From positions 1,922,001 through 1,986,000 of the forward strand of contig OY770025.1 in the NCBI GenBank assembly GCA_963669435.1: 64,000 nt of DNA, in the 5' to 3' direction. The stretch's first letter is position 1; each line of letters starts with the position of its first letter. Below the pieces are notes generated by a model that worked only from the letters and a program-made list of their open reading frames with translations, was not told the DNA's origin and made no database searches. The translations under genes were made by a program, and so were the position numbers. Below are positions 35,990 to 45,897 of this stretch, one piece after another. The DNA is from CALJFL01 sp963669435 (GTDB lineage: Bacteria > Pseudomonadota > Gammaproteobacteria > Pseudomonadales > Halieaceae).

Positions 35990-38152
35990 ATGACGAAAAT
36001 AATGTGTGATCTGGGGATGGAAGGCGTGAGAGAAGGAAAGCATGCGGGCGTTGGATGGCCCCGACAATGGATAGTAGGGTGTGCGCTAGCACTTATCGGG
36101 TCGCTGGTACAGGCAGCTCCAGCGGTAACCGATATAGAGTTCAGTTCACGTCCGGGGAGTAAGTTTGAGATACGGCTTGATTTCAGCGAGCCACCGCCGT
36201 CCGACTTGCAGTCCTACACCATCGAGAAGCCCGCCCGGATTGCTATTGATTTTCCCAACACCACGAGCGAACTCGAGCAGAAACGGTACTCGCTGCCCTA
36301 TGGCAATGCCTCGGGTGTGGTTGTGCTTGAATCGGGTAATCGTACGCGCTTGGTCGTTAACCTCGTCAATCTGGTTCCTTACCAGACCCGGGTGGATGGC
36401 AACAGCCTTTACCTGGAAGTTGGTCAGGACGCGGGCAATGAGTATGTCAAGCAGACTAATGATCCCAATCGCCTGACGACCGAGGTCGAAGCAGTTGCCG
36501 ACGTGCAGTCCGAAATCACCGACCTGCAGTTCCAGCGTACTGGTGAGGGTGAGGGCAGATTGACCCTGCAGCTTACCGACCCGTCCGTAGACGTAAATGT
36601 ATTCAGCGAGCGCGGCAATGTTACCGTGCAGTTCCTTGATACCGACGTTCCAGAGCGTTTGCTGAGGAGATACGATGTCACTGATTTTGCGACCCCGGTG
36701 GATTCAGTAGACGTGAACACGTCCGAAAGAGGTGCAACGCTGACACTTAAAACGACGGGTGACTTCGATTATCTAGCCTACCAGACGGATAACGAATACG
36801 TAATCAGTGTCAAGCCACTGAGTAAAAAGGAACTGGAAGCAAGATTGGACGAATTTAGCTATGTCGGAGAGCGCATATCGCTTAACTTCCAGGATATCGA
36901 GGTCCGGGCGGTGCTACAGTTGATCGCCGATTTCACAGAGTTAAACCTGGTAGCCAGTGATACTGTTTCTGGGCGCATTACCTTGCGTTTGCAAAATGTG
37001 CCCTGGGATCAGGCTCTGGAACTGGTGCTGAAAACCAAGGGCCTGGATAAGCGGCAGGTTGGCAATGTACTGATGGTCGCTCCGGCGGCAGAAATTGCCG
37101 AACGTGAGCGTCAGGAAATTGAAGCGAATAAACAGATTGCCGAGCTGGCGCCGCTGCAATCCGAGTTTATCCGCATTCGCTACGCGACGGCTTCCGAAGT
37201 AGTGGCGCTATTTGAGGCAGGCTCCGAAGAAGGAGGAAGTCTGATCTCTTCGCGTGGCTCAGTAGTGGTGGACCCACGGACCAACTCAATTATTGTTACC
37301 GATACAGCGGATAAGCTCGCTGAGATCAGGGACCTTATTGATCTTGTCGATATTCCGATTCGCCAGGTGATGATTGAGGCGCGCATCGTGATTGCCCAGT
37401 CTGACCTGGAAGAAGAGCTGGGCATCGAGTGGGGTGGTGGCGCCGTTGATACTGACTTTAACGGAAATGTGCTGACCGCGTCCGGAGATACCGCTAACGT
37501 GGCGGGGTTTAATGAGTCCATAATCAACGGGGATCCTCTTACCGTCGATTATCCTGGTGCGCTGCTTGTCGATCTTGGCGTCGCTTCAGCCTCAGGTAGT
37601 TTTGCGCTCGGGTTCACGTCAGAAGACCTGTTCCTGACTGCCGAGCTTTCCGCACTGGAAGCAGCTGGAGAGGGTGAGGTCGTATCGCAGCCGAAAGTGA
37701 TTACCGGTGACAAGCAGCAGGCGACCATCAAGTCAGGTACTGAGGTGCCCTTTCAGGAGGGTTCATTGAGTGGCCAAAATACCACCTCTTTCAAGGAGGC
37801 GGTGCTGGAACTCGATGTCACGCCCAATATTACGCCTGACGACCGCATAATCCTCGACCTGGTGATTACCCAGGATTCAGTGGGTGATCTTGTTCCGAGT
37901 GGCCAGGGTGGCTTTATTCCCTCGATCGATACGACTGAGCTGACCACACAGGTGTTGGTGGGCAATGGTGAAACGGTGGTACTGGGCGGCGTCTTCCGTA
38001 CGGAAGATATCAACTCGGTAACCAAGGTGCCGTTCTTTGGGGATATCCCTTATGTAGGCGCACTGTTTAAAAACAAGTCCACTTCAAAGACCAAGACCGA
38101 GACACTGATCTTCATTACGCCGCGCATTCTCGCGGACGCACTTCTCGACTAG
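35990..38152 (+). CDS. pilQ: Type IV pilus secretin PilQ
   Basis: 720 residues: signal peptide (ending VQAAPA near residue 45), two AMIN domains (about 50-150 and 170-275) that bind peptidoglycan, a secretin N-terminal (STN) domain with ISLNFQDIEVRAVLQLIADFTELNLV, N1, and the secretin pore domain (about 460-718) with VSQPKVITGD and the closing LIFITPRIL. It forms the outer-membrane pore through which pili extend. It follows pilP by 22 bases. Confidence 0.95.
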   Translation: MTKIMCDLGMEGVREGKHAGVGWPRQWIVGCALALIGSLVQAAPAVTDIEFSSRPGSKFEIRLDFSEPPPSDLQSYTIEKPARIAIDFPNTTSELEQKRYSLPYGNASGVVVLESGNRTRLVVNLVNLVPYQTRVDGNSLYLEVGQDAGNEYVKQTNDPNRLTTEVEAVADVQSEITDLQFQRTGEGEGRLTLQLTDPSVDVNVFSERGNVTVQFLDTDVPERLLRRYDVTDFATPVDSVDVNTSERGATLTLKTTGDFDYLAYQTDNEYVISVKPLSKKELEARLDEFSYVGERISLNFQDIEVRAVLQLIADFTELNLVASDTVSGRITLRLQNVPWDQALELVLKTKGLDKRQVGNVLMVAPAAEIAERERQEIEANKQIAELAPLQSEFIRIRYATASEVVALFEAGSEEGGSLISSRGSVVVDPRTNSIIVTDTADKLAEIRDLIDLVDIPIRQVMIEARIVIAQSDLEEELGIEWGGGAVDTDFNGNVLTASGDTANVAGFNESIINGDPLTVDYPGALLVDLGVASASGSFALGFTSEDLFLTAELSALEAAGEGEVVSQPKVITGDKQQATIKSGTEVPFQEGSLSGQNTTSFKEAVLELDVTPNITPDDRIILDLVITQDSVGDLVPSGQGGFIPSIDTTELTTQVLVGNGETVVLGGVFRTEDINSVTKVPFFGDIPYVGALFKNKSTSKTKTETLIFITPRILADALLD

Positions 38153-38170
38153 GGCGTTAAGCACACGGTA

Positions 38171-38683
38171 ATGCCCGCACTGCACAGAGTATTCCTTGTC
38201 GGCCCCATGGGGGCCGGCAAGACCACTATTGGCAAGTATCTCGCCCAGCACCTCAAGTTGCGTTTCGCCGACACCGACTCGGAGATCGAAGAGCGAACAG
38301 GCGCTGACATCCCCTGGATCTTCGACGTGGAAGGAGAGCAGGGCTTCCGTGACAGGGAACAGCAGGTGGTTGCCGAAATGACGCTGTGGGATGACCTGGT
38401 ACTTGCCACCGGCGGTGGGGTCGTGCTCAGACCGGAAAATCGCACAGCCCTTGCGGGTCGCGGTTACGTGGTTTATCTCCATGCTACCGTGGAAGAGCAG
38501 GCACGGCGAACACAGCGTGATCGTCGCCGCCCCCTGTTGCAAACGGATGATCCCGCCGAAACCCTGAAGGAGTTGATGGCAGAGCGTGACCCTCTGTACA
38601 GGGAGATCGCCGATCACGTCATCAACACCGATGGTTGCAGTCCGCGCACCGTAGCCCAGCGGCTGGTCAAGGAACTACAATAA
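38171..38683 (+). CDS. aroK: Shikimate kinase
   Basis: 170 residues; P-loop kinase with VGPMGAGKTTIGKYLA, the shikimate-binding DTDSEIEERTGADIPWIFDVEGEQGFRDRE and GGGVVLRPENR. It phosphorylates shikimate in the aromatic amino acid pathway. It is 18 bases after pilQ and precedes aroB, the usual order, so it is likely read from the pil operon as well. Confidence 0.96.
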   Translation: MPALHRVFLVGPMGAGKTTIGKYLAQHLKLRFADTDSEIEERTGADIPWIFDVEGEQGFRDREQQVVAEMTLWDDLVLATGGGVVLRPENRTALAGRGYVVYLHATVEEQARRTQRDRRRPLLQTDDPAETLKELMAERDPLYREIADHVINTDGCSPRTVAQRLVKELQ

Positions 38684-38740
38684 AGACAGTCCCTCCCCGC
38701 GGCGGTATCATTGGCACCCCCTAACCTTCGAGGAACCCCC

Positions 38741-39823
38741 GTGCCCGTCGTAATGCACACACTCCATGTGGATCTTGGTGAGCGCAGCTACCCGCTGTAC
38801 ATCGGCAGGGATTTGTTTGATGAAAGCGTGTTGCTGGATCAGCACGTCAGTGGCACGCAGGTTGTTCTTGTCAGTAATGAAACAATCGCACCGTTGTATC
38901 TACAGCGTGTTCGCGATGCCTTGTCGGATAAGCGCCAGATCACAGAAGTTATCTTGCCTGATGGTGAGCAGTTCAAAACCCTGGAAACTCTCCAGCAGAT
39001 ATTTGACCAGGTGATGGCCGCTCGTCACAACCGCAGTACAACGTTCATTGCGGTGGGCGGAGGCGTGGTGGGTGATATCACTGGTTTTGCGGCGGCCTGT
39101 TATCAACGGGGAGTGAACTTTATCCAGGTCCCAACCACCCTACTGGCCCAGGTTGATTCTTCAGTGGGTGGCAAAACGGCCGTCAATCACGAGCTGGGTA
39201 AGAATATGATTGGTGCGTTCTACCAGCCTCGGGCTGTCTTGATCGATACGCAAACACTGCACAGCTTGCCCGCACGGGAATTTTCAGCAGGATTGGCTGA
39301 AGTGTTGAAATATGGATTGATTCGCGACCCATCATTCTATGCCTGGTTGCAGACGAATATGGCGCGTCTGCTGGCCCGGGAAGAGCCCGTGCTGGCGGAG
39401 GCGATCGAGCGAAGTTGTGCCAATAAGGCGGAGGTAGTGGCAGCGGACGAGCGCGAAGGCGGCGTTAGAGCCATTCTGAATCTAGGCCATACGTTTGGAC
39501 ACGCCATTGAGACCGCTCAGGGCTATGGCAAGTGGCTCCATGGTGAGGCTGTTGCGGCGGGCATGCTGCTAGCTGCCCGCCTGTCCTGCAGCCGTGGCTG
39601 GCTGGCAGTCGAGGAGGTCAAGGAACTCGAACAGTTGTTACGGCGCATGGATCTTCCCACGAAGACACCTGACGGGATGTCGGCTGACCAGTTTATTGAC
39701 CTTATGGGTCGTGACAAGAAGGTGATTGATGGAAAGCTTCGTCTGGTGCTGTTGCGTGCCATCGGTGAGGCCGTTGTCGTCGACGACGCTTCTGAGCAGG
39801 AATTGACCACCCTACTGTCCTGA
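38741..39823 (+). CDS. aroB: 3-dehydroquinate synthase
   Basis: 360 residues. NAD-binding GGGVVGDITGFAAACYQRG, VPTTLLAQVDSSVGGKTAVNH, and metal ligands in NLGHTFGHAIE and WLHGEAVAAGM. It converts DAHP to 3-dehydroquinate. I prefer the GTG at 38741, which has a GAGGA site 6 bases upstream; the ATG at 38753 is an alternative, and the longer frame begins without a ribosome site. The 179 bases downstream separate it from gltB, with no damX between. Confidence 0.95.
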   Translation: MPVVMHTLHVDLGERSYPLYIGRDLFDESVLLDQHVSGTQVVLVSNETIAPLYLQRVRDALSDKRQITEVILPDGEQFKTLETLQQIFDQVMAARHNRSTTFIAVGGGVVGDITGFAAACYQRGVNFIQVPTTLLAQVDSSVGGKTAVNHELGKNMIGAFYQPRAVLIDTQTLHSLPAREFSAGLAEVLKYGLIRDPSFYAWLQTNMARLLAREEPVLAEAIERSCANKAEVVAADEREGGVRAILNLGHTFGHAIETAQGYGKWLHGEAVAAGMLLAARLSCSRGWLAVEEVKELEQLLRRMDLPTKTPDGMSADQFIDLMGRDKKVIDGKLRLVLLRAIGEAVVVDDASEQELTTLLS

Positions 39824-39863
39824 AACGGTCTTTACAGACCCATTCTTCCCCGTTAGTTACGCG

Positions 39864-39898
39864 GTTTGTTCCACCGTCTATTCCGCCGTTTGTTCCAC
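39864..39898. repeat. Short direct repeat upstream of gltB
   Basis: GTTTGTTCCAC occurs at 39864-39874 and again at 39888-39898, a 24-base period. The second copy overlaps the putative -35 element of the gltB promoter, so the pair could be an operator; no known regulator site was recognised. Confidence 0.5.
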
Positions 39899-39918
39899 TA
39901 GGGTCATCTGTGTAAAAT
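39890..39918 (+). promoter_or_regulatory. Putative sigma-70 promoter of gltB
   Basis: TTGTTC (39890-39895), 17-base spacer, TAAAAT (39913-39918), leaving a leader of about 80 bases before the gltB ATG. Confidence 0.55.
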
Positions 39919-40002
39919 ACACTCCCCCTTCTGCCCCACGAGCAAGTTTGGCTGGGGTTTGTCGCGGTAACTTGTTGTTTTTTATAATATTCTGGACGAT
40001 TT

Positions 40003-43000
40003 ATGAGTGCAGGCCTCTACCGACCTGAAGAGTTCCGTGACAATTGCGGATTCGGCCTTATAGCCCACCAATCCGGCGAGGCGAGCCATCGCCTGTTGCA
40101 GACCGCTATCGAGTCGCTGACCTGCATGACCCACCGTGGCGGCATTGCCGCAGATGGCAAGACCGGAGATGGTTGCGGACTGCTCATGCAGATGCCGGAC
40201 TCATTCATGCGTACGCTGGCCGCCGAACACTTTGATCACCAACTCGGCGCGAACTTTGGTGTCGGGCAGATTTTTCTTTCTCGCGACGCCGACAAGGCCC
40301 AGGCCTCGCGCCAAGCGGTTGAAAAGGTGCTGTCTGATCTTGATTTGCCAGTGGTCGGTTGGCGTCAGGTTCCCACCGACGACAGCACCTGTGGTGAGAT
40401 CGCCCTGGCTACCTTGCCAACTATTGAACAGGTCTTCATTGACGCTCCTGGTCTGAGTGAGGCCGAATTGTCTACGCGCCTGTTTGTTGCACGGCGTAAA
40501 GCCGAGATCGCCAATGAAGGCGACGAAGACTTTTACATTTGCAGTTTGTCCGGGCGGGTTATCGTGTACAAGGGTCTGGTGATGCCGGTGGACTTGCCGC
40601 GCTTTTACGCTGACCTTGGTGACGAGCGTCTGACCACCGCTATCTGTGTCTTTCACCAGCGCTTTTCCACCAATACCATGCCGCGCTGGCCCCTGGCACA
40701 GCCTTTCCGGCTGTTGGCGCATAACGGCGAGATCAACACCATTGAGGGCAATCGCAACTGGGCTGAAGCACGCACTGCGGCGTTTGAAACCGAGAAGTTG
40801 CCCAATATTCGGGAAATTGCCCCGCTGGTAAACCGCACCGGCTCCGATTCGTCCAGCCTGGACAACATGCTCGACGTATTGCTTACCGGCGGTGTGGATA
40901 TGGCGCGGGCGCTACGTATGTTGGTGCCACCCGCCTGGCAAAACCTCGAGTCTATTGATCCCGACCTGAAAGCATTCTACGAATATCACTCCATGCATAT
41001 GGAGCCCTGGGACGGCCCAGCGGGGATCGTACTGACTGACGGGCGGTACGCCGTCTGCCTGCTCGACAGAAACGGCTTGCGTCCGGCGCGTTGGGTGACC
41101 ACCAAGGACGGCTTTATTACGTTGGCGTCTGAGGTCGGGACACACGGCTACAAGGATGAAGACGTTATCGCCAAGGGCCGGGTGGGCCCTGGCCAATTGT
41201 TGATGGTTGATACCGAGACCGGCGAATTGCTCGAGTCCGGTGAGATCGACAACCGCCTGAAGTCGCGGCATCCCTACAAGAAGTGGCTCAAGGAAAAAGC
41301 CCGCCGAATTGAGGGCACCTTTGGCGGGGAGATCAATCCCGGTATTGAGCCCGGCCAGTTGCCCAACTATATGAAAATGTTCCAGGTCACCTTTGAGGAG
41401 CGCGACCAGGTGTTGCGGCCACTTGCTGAGAGCGGCAACGAGGCAGTGGGCTCGATGGGCGATGATACGCCGATGGCGGTGCTCTCGCGCAAACAGCGAT
41501 CGCTTTACGACTACTTTCGCCAAAAGTTTGCGCAGGTGACTAATCCACCCATCGACCCCCTGCGCGAAACGATAGTCATGTCACTGGAGACAGATCTGGG
41601 TGGCGAGAAGAACATTTTCCACGAAGGGCCGGAGCACGCCGATCGGGTGATATTGACGTCCCCGGTGTTGTCGCAGGGCAAATTCAATACGCTGCTCAAC
41701 CTCCACCGGCCGGGTTTTGAAGTCAAGGACATTGACTGTACCTACGATGCCGCTACCACCAATTTGGAAACTGCCCTGGGAGAACTGGTACAGCGGGCCG
41801 AGTCTGCCGTCCGTGAGGGAAATACCATTCTTATCCTCTCAGATCGCGGCATCGGTAAAGGACGATTACCTATACACAGCCTTATGGCCACCGGTGCGGT
41901 GCATCATCACCTGATCCAGACCGGGTTACGTTGTGACGCCAACCTGGTTGTAGAATCTGCGAGCGCACGGGACTCCCACCAGATCGCCAGCTTGCTGGGT
42001 TTCGGCGCTACTGCGGTCTATCCTTACCTGGCCTACAGTGTCCTGGACGAACTCATCCGCAGTGGAGAACTACTGGGCGAGCCGAGCGCTTGCTACAAAA
42101 ACTATCGCAAAGGCATCAACAAAGGTCTGCTTAAGATCATGTCCAAAATGGGCATTTCGGCAGTCAGTTCCTATCGCGGCGCGCAGTTGTTCGAGGCTGT
42201 AGGGCTGTCGAGGGAGGTGGTGGATGTTGCGTTCTGCGGTGTAGCCAGCCGTATCGAAGGCACGGGCTTCAAAGAACTCGAGGATGACCAAAAGGAACTG
42301 TCCCGCCATGCCTGGTCAAATCGCAAGACCATCGCTCAGGGTGGGCTGCTGAAATATGTTCACGGCGAGGAATACCACGCGTTCAACCCGGACGTGGTCA
42401 TGACCCTGCAACAGGCGGTAGCAACAGGTGATTACCAGACCTATCAGCGCTATGCCGCACTGGTGAATGAGCGCCCCGTGGCGACCCTTCGTGATCTGAT
42501 GCGGCCGATTGAGGCCGATCAGCCGCTGGCCCTGGACGAGGTAGAGCCAGTGGAATCTATCCTGCGCCGTTTTGATTCGGCAGGCATGTCGCTTGGTGCG
42601 CTGAGCCCGGAGGCCCATGAGGGTCTGGCTGCGGCCATGAACCGAATGGGCGCGCGCTCCAACTCGGGCGAGGGTGGTGAAGATCCGGCGCGCTTTGGCA
42701 ATGAGCGAGTCTCAAAGATCAAGCAGATAGCCTCCGGACGATTCGGCGTCACGCCCCATTACCTGGTCAATGCCGAGGTGCTGCAGATCAAGGTAGCGCA
42801 GGGTGCCAAGCCCGGTGAGGGCGGCCAGCTACCCGGCGGTAAGGTCAATGATCTCATAGCCAGACTACGTTACTCGGTACCCGGCGTCACACTAATATCC
42901 CCACCGCCACACCATGACATTTATTCAATCGAAGATTTGGCCCAGCTCATCTACGACCTGAAACAGGTGAACCCCGCCGCCCTGGTGTCGGTGAAATTGG

Positions 43001-44445
43001 TGTCAGAACCTGGCGTAGGCACGATTGCCGCCGGCGTCGCTAAAGCTTATGCAGACCTGATCACCATCAGTGGCTATGACGGCGGTACAGCGGCCAGTCC
43101 ACTCACCTCGATTCGCTATGCGGGTTCGCCCTGGGAACTCGGCCTGGCAGAAGTTCAGCAGACTTTGCGCGGGAACAATCTGCGCGGCAACATCCGCCTG
43201 CAGACTGATGGCGGACTGAAGACAGGTCTGGATGTGATCAAGGCAGCCATCCTCGGCGCGGAAAGCTTTGGTTTTGGCACAGCGCCGATGGTGGCCCTGG
43301 GATGTAAGTACCTGCGCATCTGCCATCTCAACAATTGCGCAACCGGTGTGGCTACCCAGAACCAGAAGCTGCGGGACGATCATTTCAACGGCACTGTCGA
43401 AATGGTCATGAACCTGTTCAATTTCATCGCCATGGAAACCCGTGAATGGCTGGCGCGCCTGGGCGTACCGTCTATCGAAGCCTTGATTGGTCGCACGGAC
43501 TTGCTGGCATCTCTTCCTGGTGAAACCGACAAGCAGGCCAGGCTCGACCTGTCGCCGATCCTGTTCAAGCACCCCGATGCCCAGGGCCAGCCGGAATTCT
43601 GTCAGGTGGAATCGAATGACCCGTTTGATCAGGGCGAGAAGGCTGAGCAGATGGTTGCTGCAGCACTACCAGCCATCGAAGACCGATCCGGGGGCGAATT
43701 CAGCTTCCAGGTGACTAATTGTGACCGCAGTATCGGGGCGCGTCTCTCGGGAGAGATTGCGCGTCGATACGGCAATGATGGAATGGCAGATAACCCGATC
43801 ATCATGCGTCTTGCTGGTACCGCGGGACAGAGTTTTGGCGTGTGGAACGCGGGCGGCCTGCACATGTACCTGGAAGGGGACTCCAACGACTATGTGGGCA
43901 AGGGTATGGCCGGCGGTAAACTGGTGATCTATCCACCGAAGGTCAGCGAGTTTGAATCCCAGGAAAGCTCTATCATCGGTAATACTTGCCTGTACGGCGC
44001 AACCGGTGGTCGACTGTTTGCCGCTGGTATCGCCGGTGAGCGCTTCGGCGTACGTAACAGTGGAGCCCATGCGGTTGTGGAAGGCGCGGGTGACCACTGT
44101 TGTGAGTACATGACGGGTGGCAATATCACTGTACTTGGCCCTACCGGAGTAAACTTTGGTGCCGGCATGACCGGCGGTTTTGCCTACGTGCTCGACCTGG
44201 ACCGTCATTTTATCGACAAGTACAACAGTGAACTGGTGGAGATTCATCGCGTGAGCGCCGAATACATGGAGCCTTACCGTTTCCACCTGAGAAGTAATAT
44301 CCGCGAGTTCATCGAGGAGACGGGTTCCCAGTGGGGTGCTCACCTGCTCGATAACTTCGAGGATTACGTGGGTAAGTTCTGGTTGGTTAAGCCCAAGGCT
44401 GCGGATTTTGATCGTCTGCTGTCCCGGCTACGCAACACTGACTGA
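40003..44445 (+). CDS. gltB: Glutamate synthase (NADPH) large subunit
   Basis: 1480 residues. N-terminal class II glutamine amidotransferase (catalytic Cys in DNCGFGLIAH after a short propeptide), central domain, FMN-binding synthase domain (SGYDGGTAASPLTS, TDGGLKTGLDV), the 3Fe-4S cysteines in CKYLRICHLNNCATGVATQ, and the C-terminal beta-helix (GGxLVIYPP, GATGGRLFAAGIAGERFGVRNSGA). It transfers the amide of glutamine to 2-oxoglutarate. It is followed by gltD after 23 bases. Confidence 0.97.
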   Translation: MSAGLYRPEEFRDNCGFGLIAHQSGEASHRLLQTAIESLTCMTHRGGIAADGKTGDGCGLLMQMPDSFMRTLAAEHFDHQLGANFGVGQIFLSRDADKAQASRQAVEKVLSDLDLPVVGWRQVPTDDSTCGEIALATLPTIEQVFIDAPGLSEAELSTRLFVARRKAEIANEGDEDFYICSLSGRVIVYKGLVMPVDLPRFYADLGDERLTTAICVFHQRFSTNTMPRWPLAQPFRLLAHNGEINTIEGNRNWAEARTAAFETEKLPNIREIAPLVNRTGSDSSSLDNMLDVLLTGGVDMARALRMLVPPAWQNLESIDPDLKAFYEYHSMHMEPWDGPAGIVLTDGRYAVCLLDRNGLRPARWVTTKDGFITLASEVGTHGYKDEDVIAKGRVGPGQLLMVDTETGELLESGEIDNRLKSRHPYKKWLKEKARRIEGTFGGEINPGIEPGQLPNYMKMFQVTFEERDQVLRPLAESGNEAVGSMGDDTPMAVLSRKQRSLYDYFRQKFAQVTNPPIDPLRETIVMSLETDLGGEKNIFHEGPEHADRVILTSPVLSQGKFNTLLNLHRPGFEVKDIDCTYDAATTNLETALGELVQRAESAVREGNTILILSDRGIGKGRLPIHSLMATGAVHHHLIQTGLRCDANLVVESASARDSHQIASLLGFGATAVYPYLAYSVLDELIRSGELLGEPSACYKNYRKGINKGLLKIMSKMGISAVSSYRGAQLFEAVGLSREVVDVAFCGVASRIEGTGFKELEDDQKELSRHAWSNRKTIAQGGLLKYVHGEEYHAFNPDVVMTLQQAVATGDYQTYQRYAALVNERPVATLRDLMRPIEADQPLALDEVEPVESILRRFDSAGMSLGALSPEAHEGLAAAMNRMGARSNSGEGGEDPARFGNERVSKIKQIASGRFGVTPHYLVNAEVLQIKVAQGAKPGEGGQLPGGKVNDLIARLRYSVPGVTLISPPPHHDIYSIEDLAQLIYDLKQVNPAALVSVKLVSEPGVGTIAAGVAKAYADLITISGYDGGTAASPLTSIRYAGSPWELGLAEVQQTLRGNNLRGNIRLQTDGGLKTGLDVIKAAILGAESFGFGTAPMVALGCKYLRICHLNNCATGVATQNQKLRDDHFNGTVEMVMNLFNFIAMETREWLARLGVPSIEALIGRTDLLASLPGETDKQARLDLSPILFKHPDAQGQPEFCQVESNDPFDQGEKAEQMVAAALPAIEDRSGGEFSFQVTNCDRSIGARLSGEIARRYGNDGMADNPIIMRLAGTAGQSFGVWNAGGLHMYLEGDSNDYVGKGMAGGKLVIYPPKVSEFESQESSIIGNTCLYGATGGRLFAAGIAGERFGVRNSGAHAVVEGAGDHCCEYMTGGNITVLGPTGVNFGAGMTGGFAYVLDLDRHFIDKYNSELVEIHRVSAEYMEPYRFHLRSNIREFIEETGSQWGAHLLDNFEDYVGKFWLVKPKAADFDRLLSRLRNTD

Positions 44446-44468
44446 TCGGGGTAACCAGGAACAGAGTC

Positions 44469-45890
44469 ATGACTAAACGCCTGTCAAATAATTTCCAGTT
44501 TCTCGATGTCGGTCGCAGTGACCCCGATGTGAAGGACGCGCAGTCACGCAGAACGGAATATGTTGAAATTTACGAGCCGTTTACCCAGGAGCAGGTGGCG
44601 GATCAATCCCACCGTTGCCTGGAGTGTGGTAATCCTTACTGTGAATGGAAGTGCCCGGTCCACAACTTCATCCCCAACTGGCTGAAACTTGTTGCCGAGG
44701 GCAACCTCTTCGAAGCGGCAGAACTCAGTCACCAGACCAATACCTTGCCGGAAGTGTGCGGCAGGGTCTGTCCCCAGGACCGGCTCTGTGAAGGCGCCTG
44801 TACCCTGAACGATGGCTTCGGCGCTGTGACCATCGGTGCCTCGGAAAAATACATTACCGATACCGCCCTGGCCATGGGCTGGCGTCCGGATCTGTCGGGG
44901 GTCGTACCGACCGACAAGAAGGTCGCGATCATCGGTGCAGGGCCCGCCGGACTGGGTTGTGCTGATATCCTTGCACGCAATGGCGTCAAGGCTGTGGTCT
45001 TTGATTTGTATCCCGAGATTGGCGGCCTGCTGACCTTTGGTATTCCCGAGTTTAAGCTGGAGAAGGAAGTGATGACCCGGCGCCGGGAGATTTTCGAGGG
45101 CATGGGCATTGAGTTCCGCCTCAACACCGAGGTTGGCAAGGACATTTCTATCGGCGAGATCATGACCGAATATGACGCCGTATTCCTGGGCATGGGAACC
45201 TATACCTACATGCGCGGTAATTTCCCCGGCGAAGATTTGCCGGGTGTTTACGAGGCGCTGCCCTACCTGGTCGGCAACGTGAACCAGAACCTGGGATTCG
45301 AGCAGGATGCCGATGCCTACGTGAACCTGAAGGGCAAGCGTGTGGTAGTGCTTGGCGGTGGTGATACCGCCATGGACTGTGTGCGCACCGCTGTGCGTCA
45401 GCAGGCGGAGCACGTGATTTGTGCCTACCGCCGCGACGAAGAAAACATGCCGGGCTCACGACGCGAAGTAAAGAATGCGCGAGAAGAGGGCGTAGAGTTC
45501 CTGTTCAATCGGCAACCCATCGAGGTCGTTGAGTACTTTGGTCAGGCCTGTGGCGTAAAAATGGTGGAGACGCGTCTGGGAGATCCAGACGAAGGTGGGC
45601 GACGTCGACCCGAACCCATTCCGGGTAGCGAACAGGTCCTTGAGGCAGACGCCGTTATCATTGCCTTCGGTTTTCAGCCCAGTCCACCCGGATGGTTGGG
45701 TGAGGTCGAGGTGGCGACTAATGATTGGGACGGCGTGATCGCACCGGAGGAACAAAGCTTCAAGTTCCAGACCAGTAATCCAAAGGTCTTCGCCGGTGGT
45801 GACATGGTGCGTGGCTCCGATCTGGTGGTCACCGCAATCTGGGAGGGCCGTCAGGCCGCCGAGGGTATTCTGGATTATCTCGACGTCTGA
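44469..45890 (+). CDS. gltD: Glutamate synthase (NADPH) small subunit
   Basis: 473 residues. N-terminal 4Fe-4S cysteine clusters (CLECGNPYCEWKCPVHNF and CGRVCPQDRLCEGAC), FAD loop GAGPAGLGCADILARNG, and NADPH loop VLGGGDTAMDCVRTAVR. It feeds electrons from NADPH to GltB. It lies between gltB and hemE; the hemE ATG comes 7 bases after its stop. Confidence 0.97.
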   Translation: MTKRLSNNFQFLDVGRSDPDVKDAQSRRTEYVEIYEPFTQEQVADQSHRCLECGNPYCEWKCPVHNFIPNWLKLVAEGNLFEAAELSHQTNTLPEVCGRVCPQDRLCEGACTLNDGFGAVTIGASEKYITDTALAMGWRPDLSGVVPTDKKVAIIGAGPAGLGCADILARNGVKAVVFDLYPEIGGLLTFGIPEFKLEKEVMTRRREIFEGMGIEFRLNTEVGKDISIGEIMTEYDAVFLGMGTYTYMRGNFPGEDLPGVYEALPYLVGNVNQNLGFEQDADAYVNLKGKRVVVLGGGDTAMDCVRTAVRQQAEHVICAYRRDEENMPGSRREVKNAREEGVEFLFNRQPIEVVEYFGQACGVKMVETRLGDPDEGGRRRPEPIPGSEQVLEADAVIIAFGFQPSPPGWLGEVEVATNDWDGVIAPEEQSFKFQTSNPKVFAGGDMVRGSDLVVTAIWEGRQAAEGILDYLDV

Positions 45891-45897
45891 GGAACTG

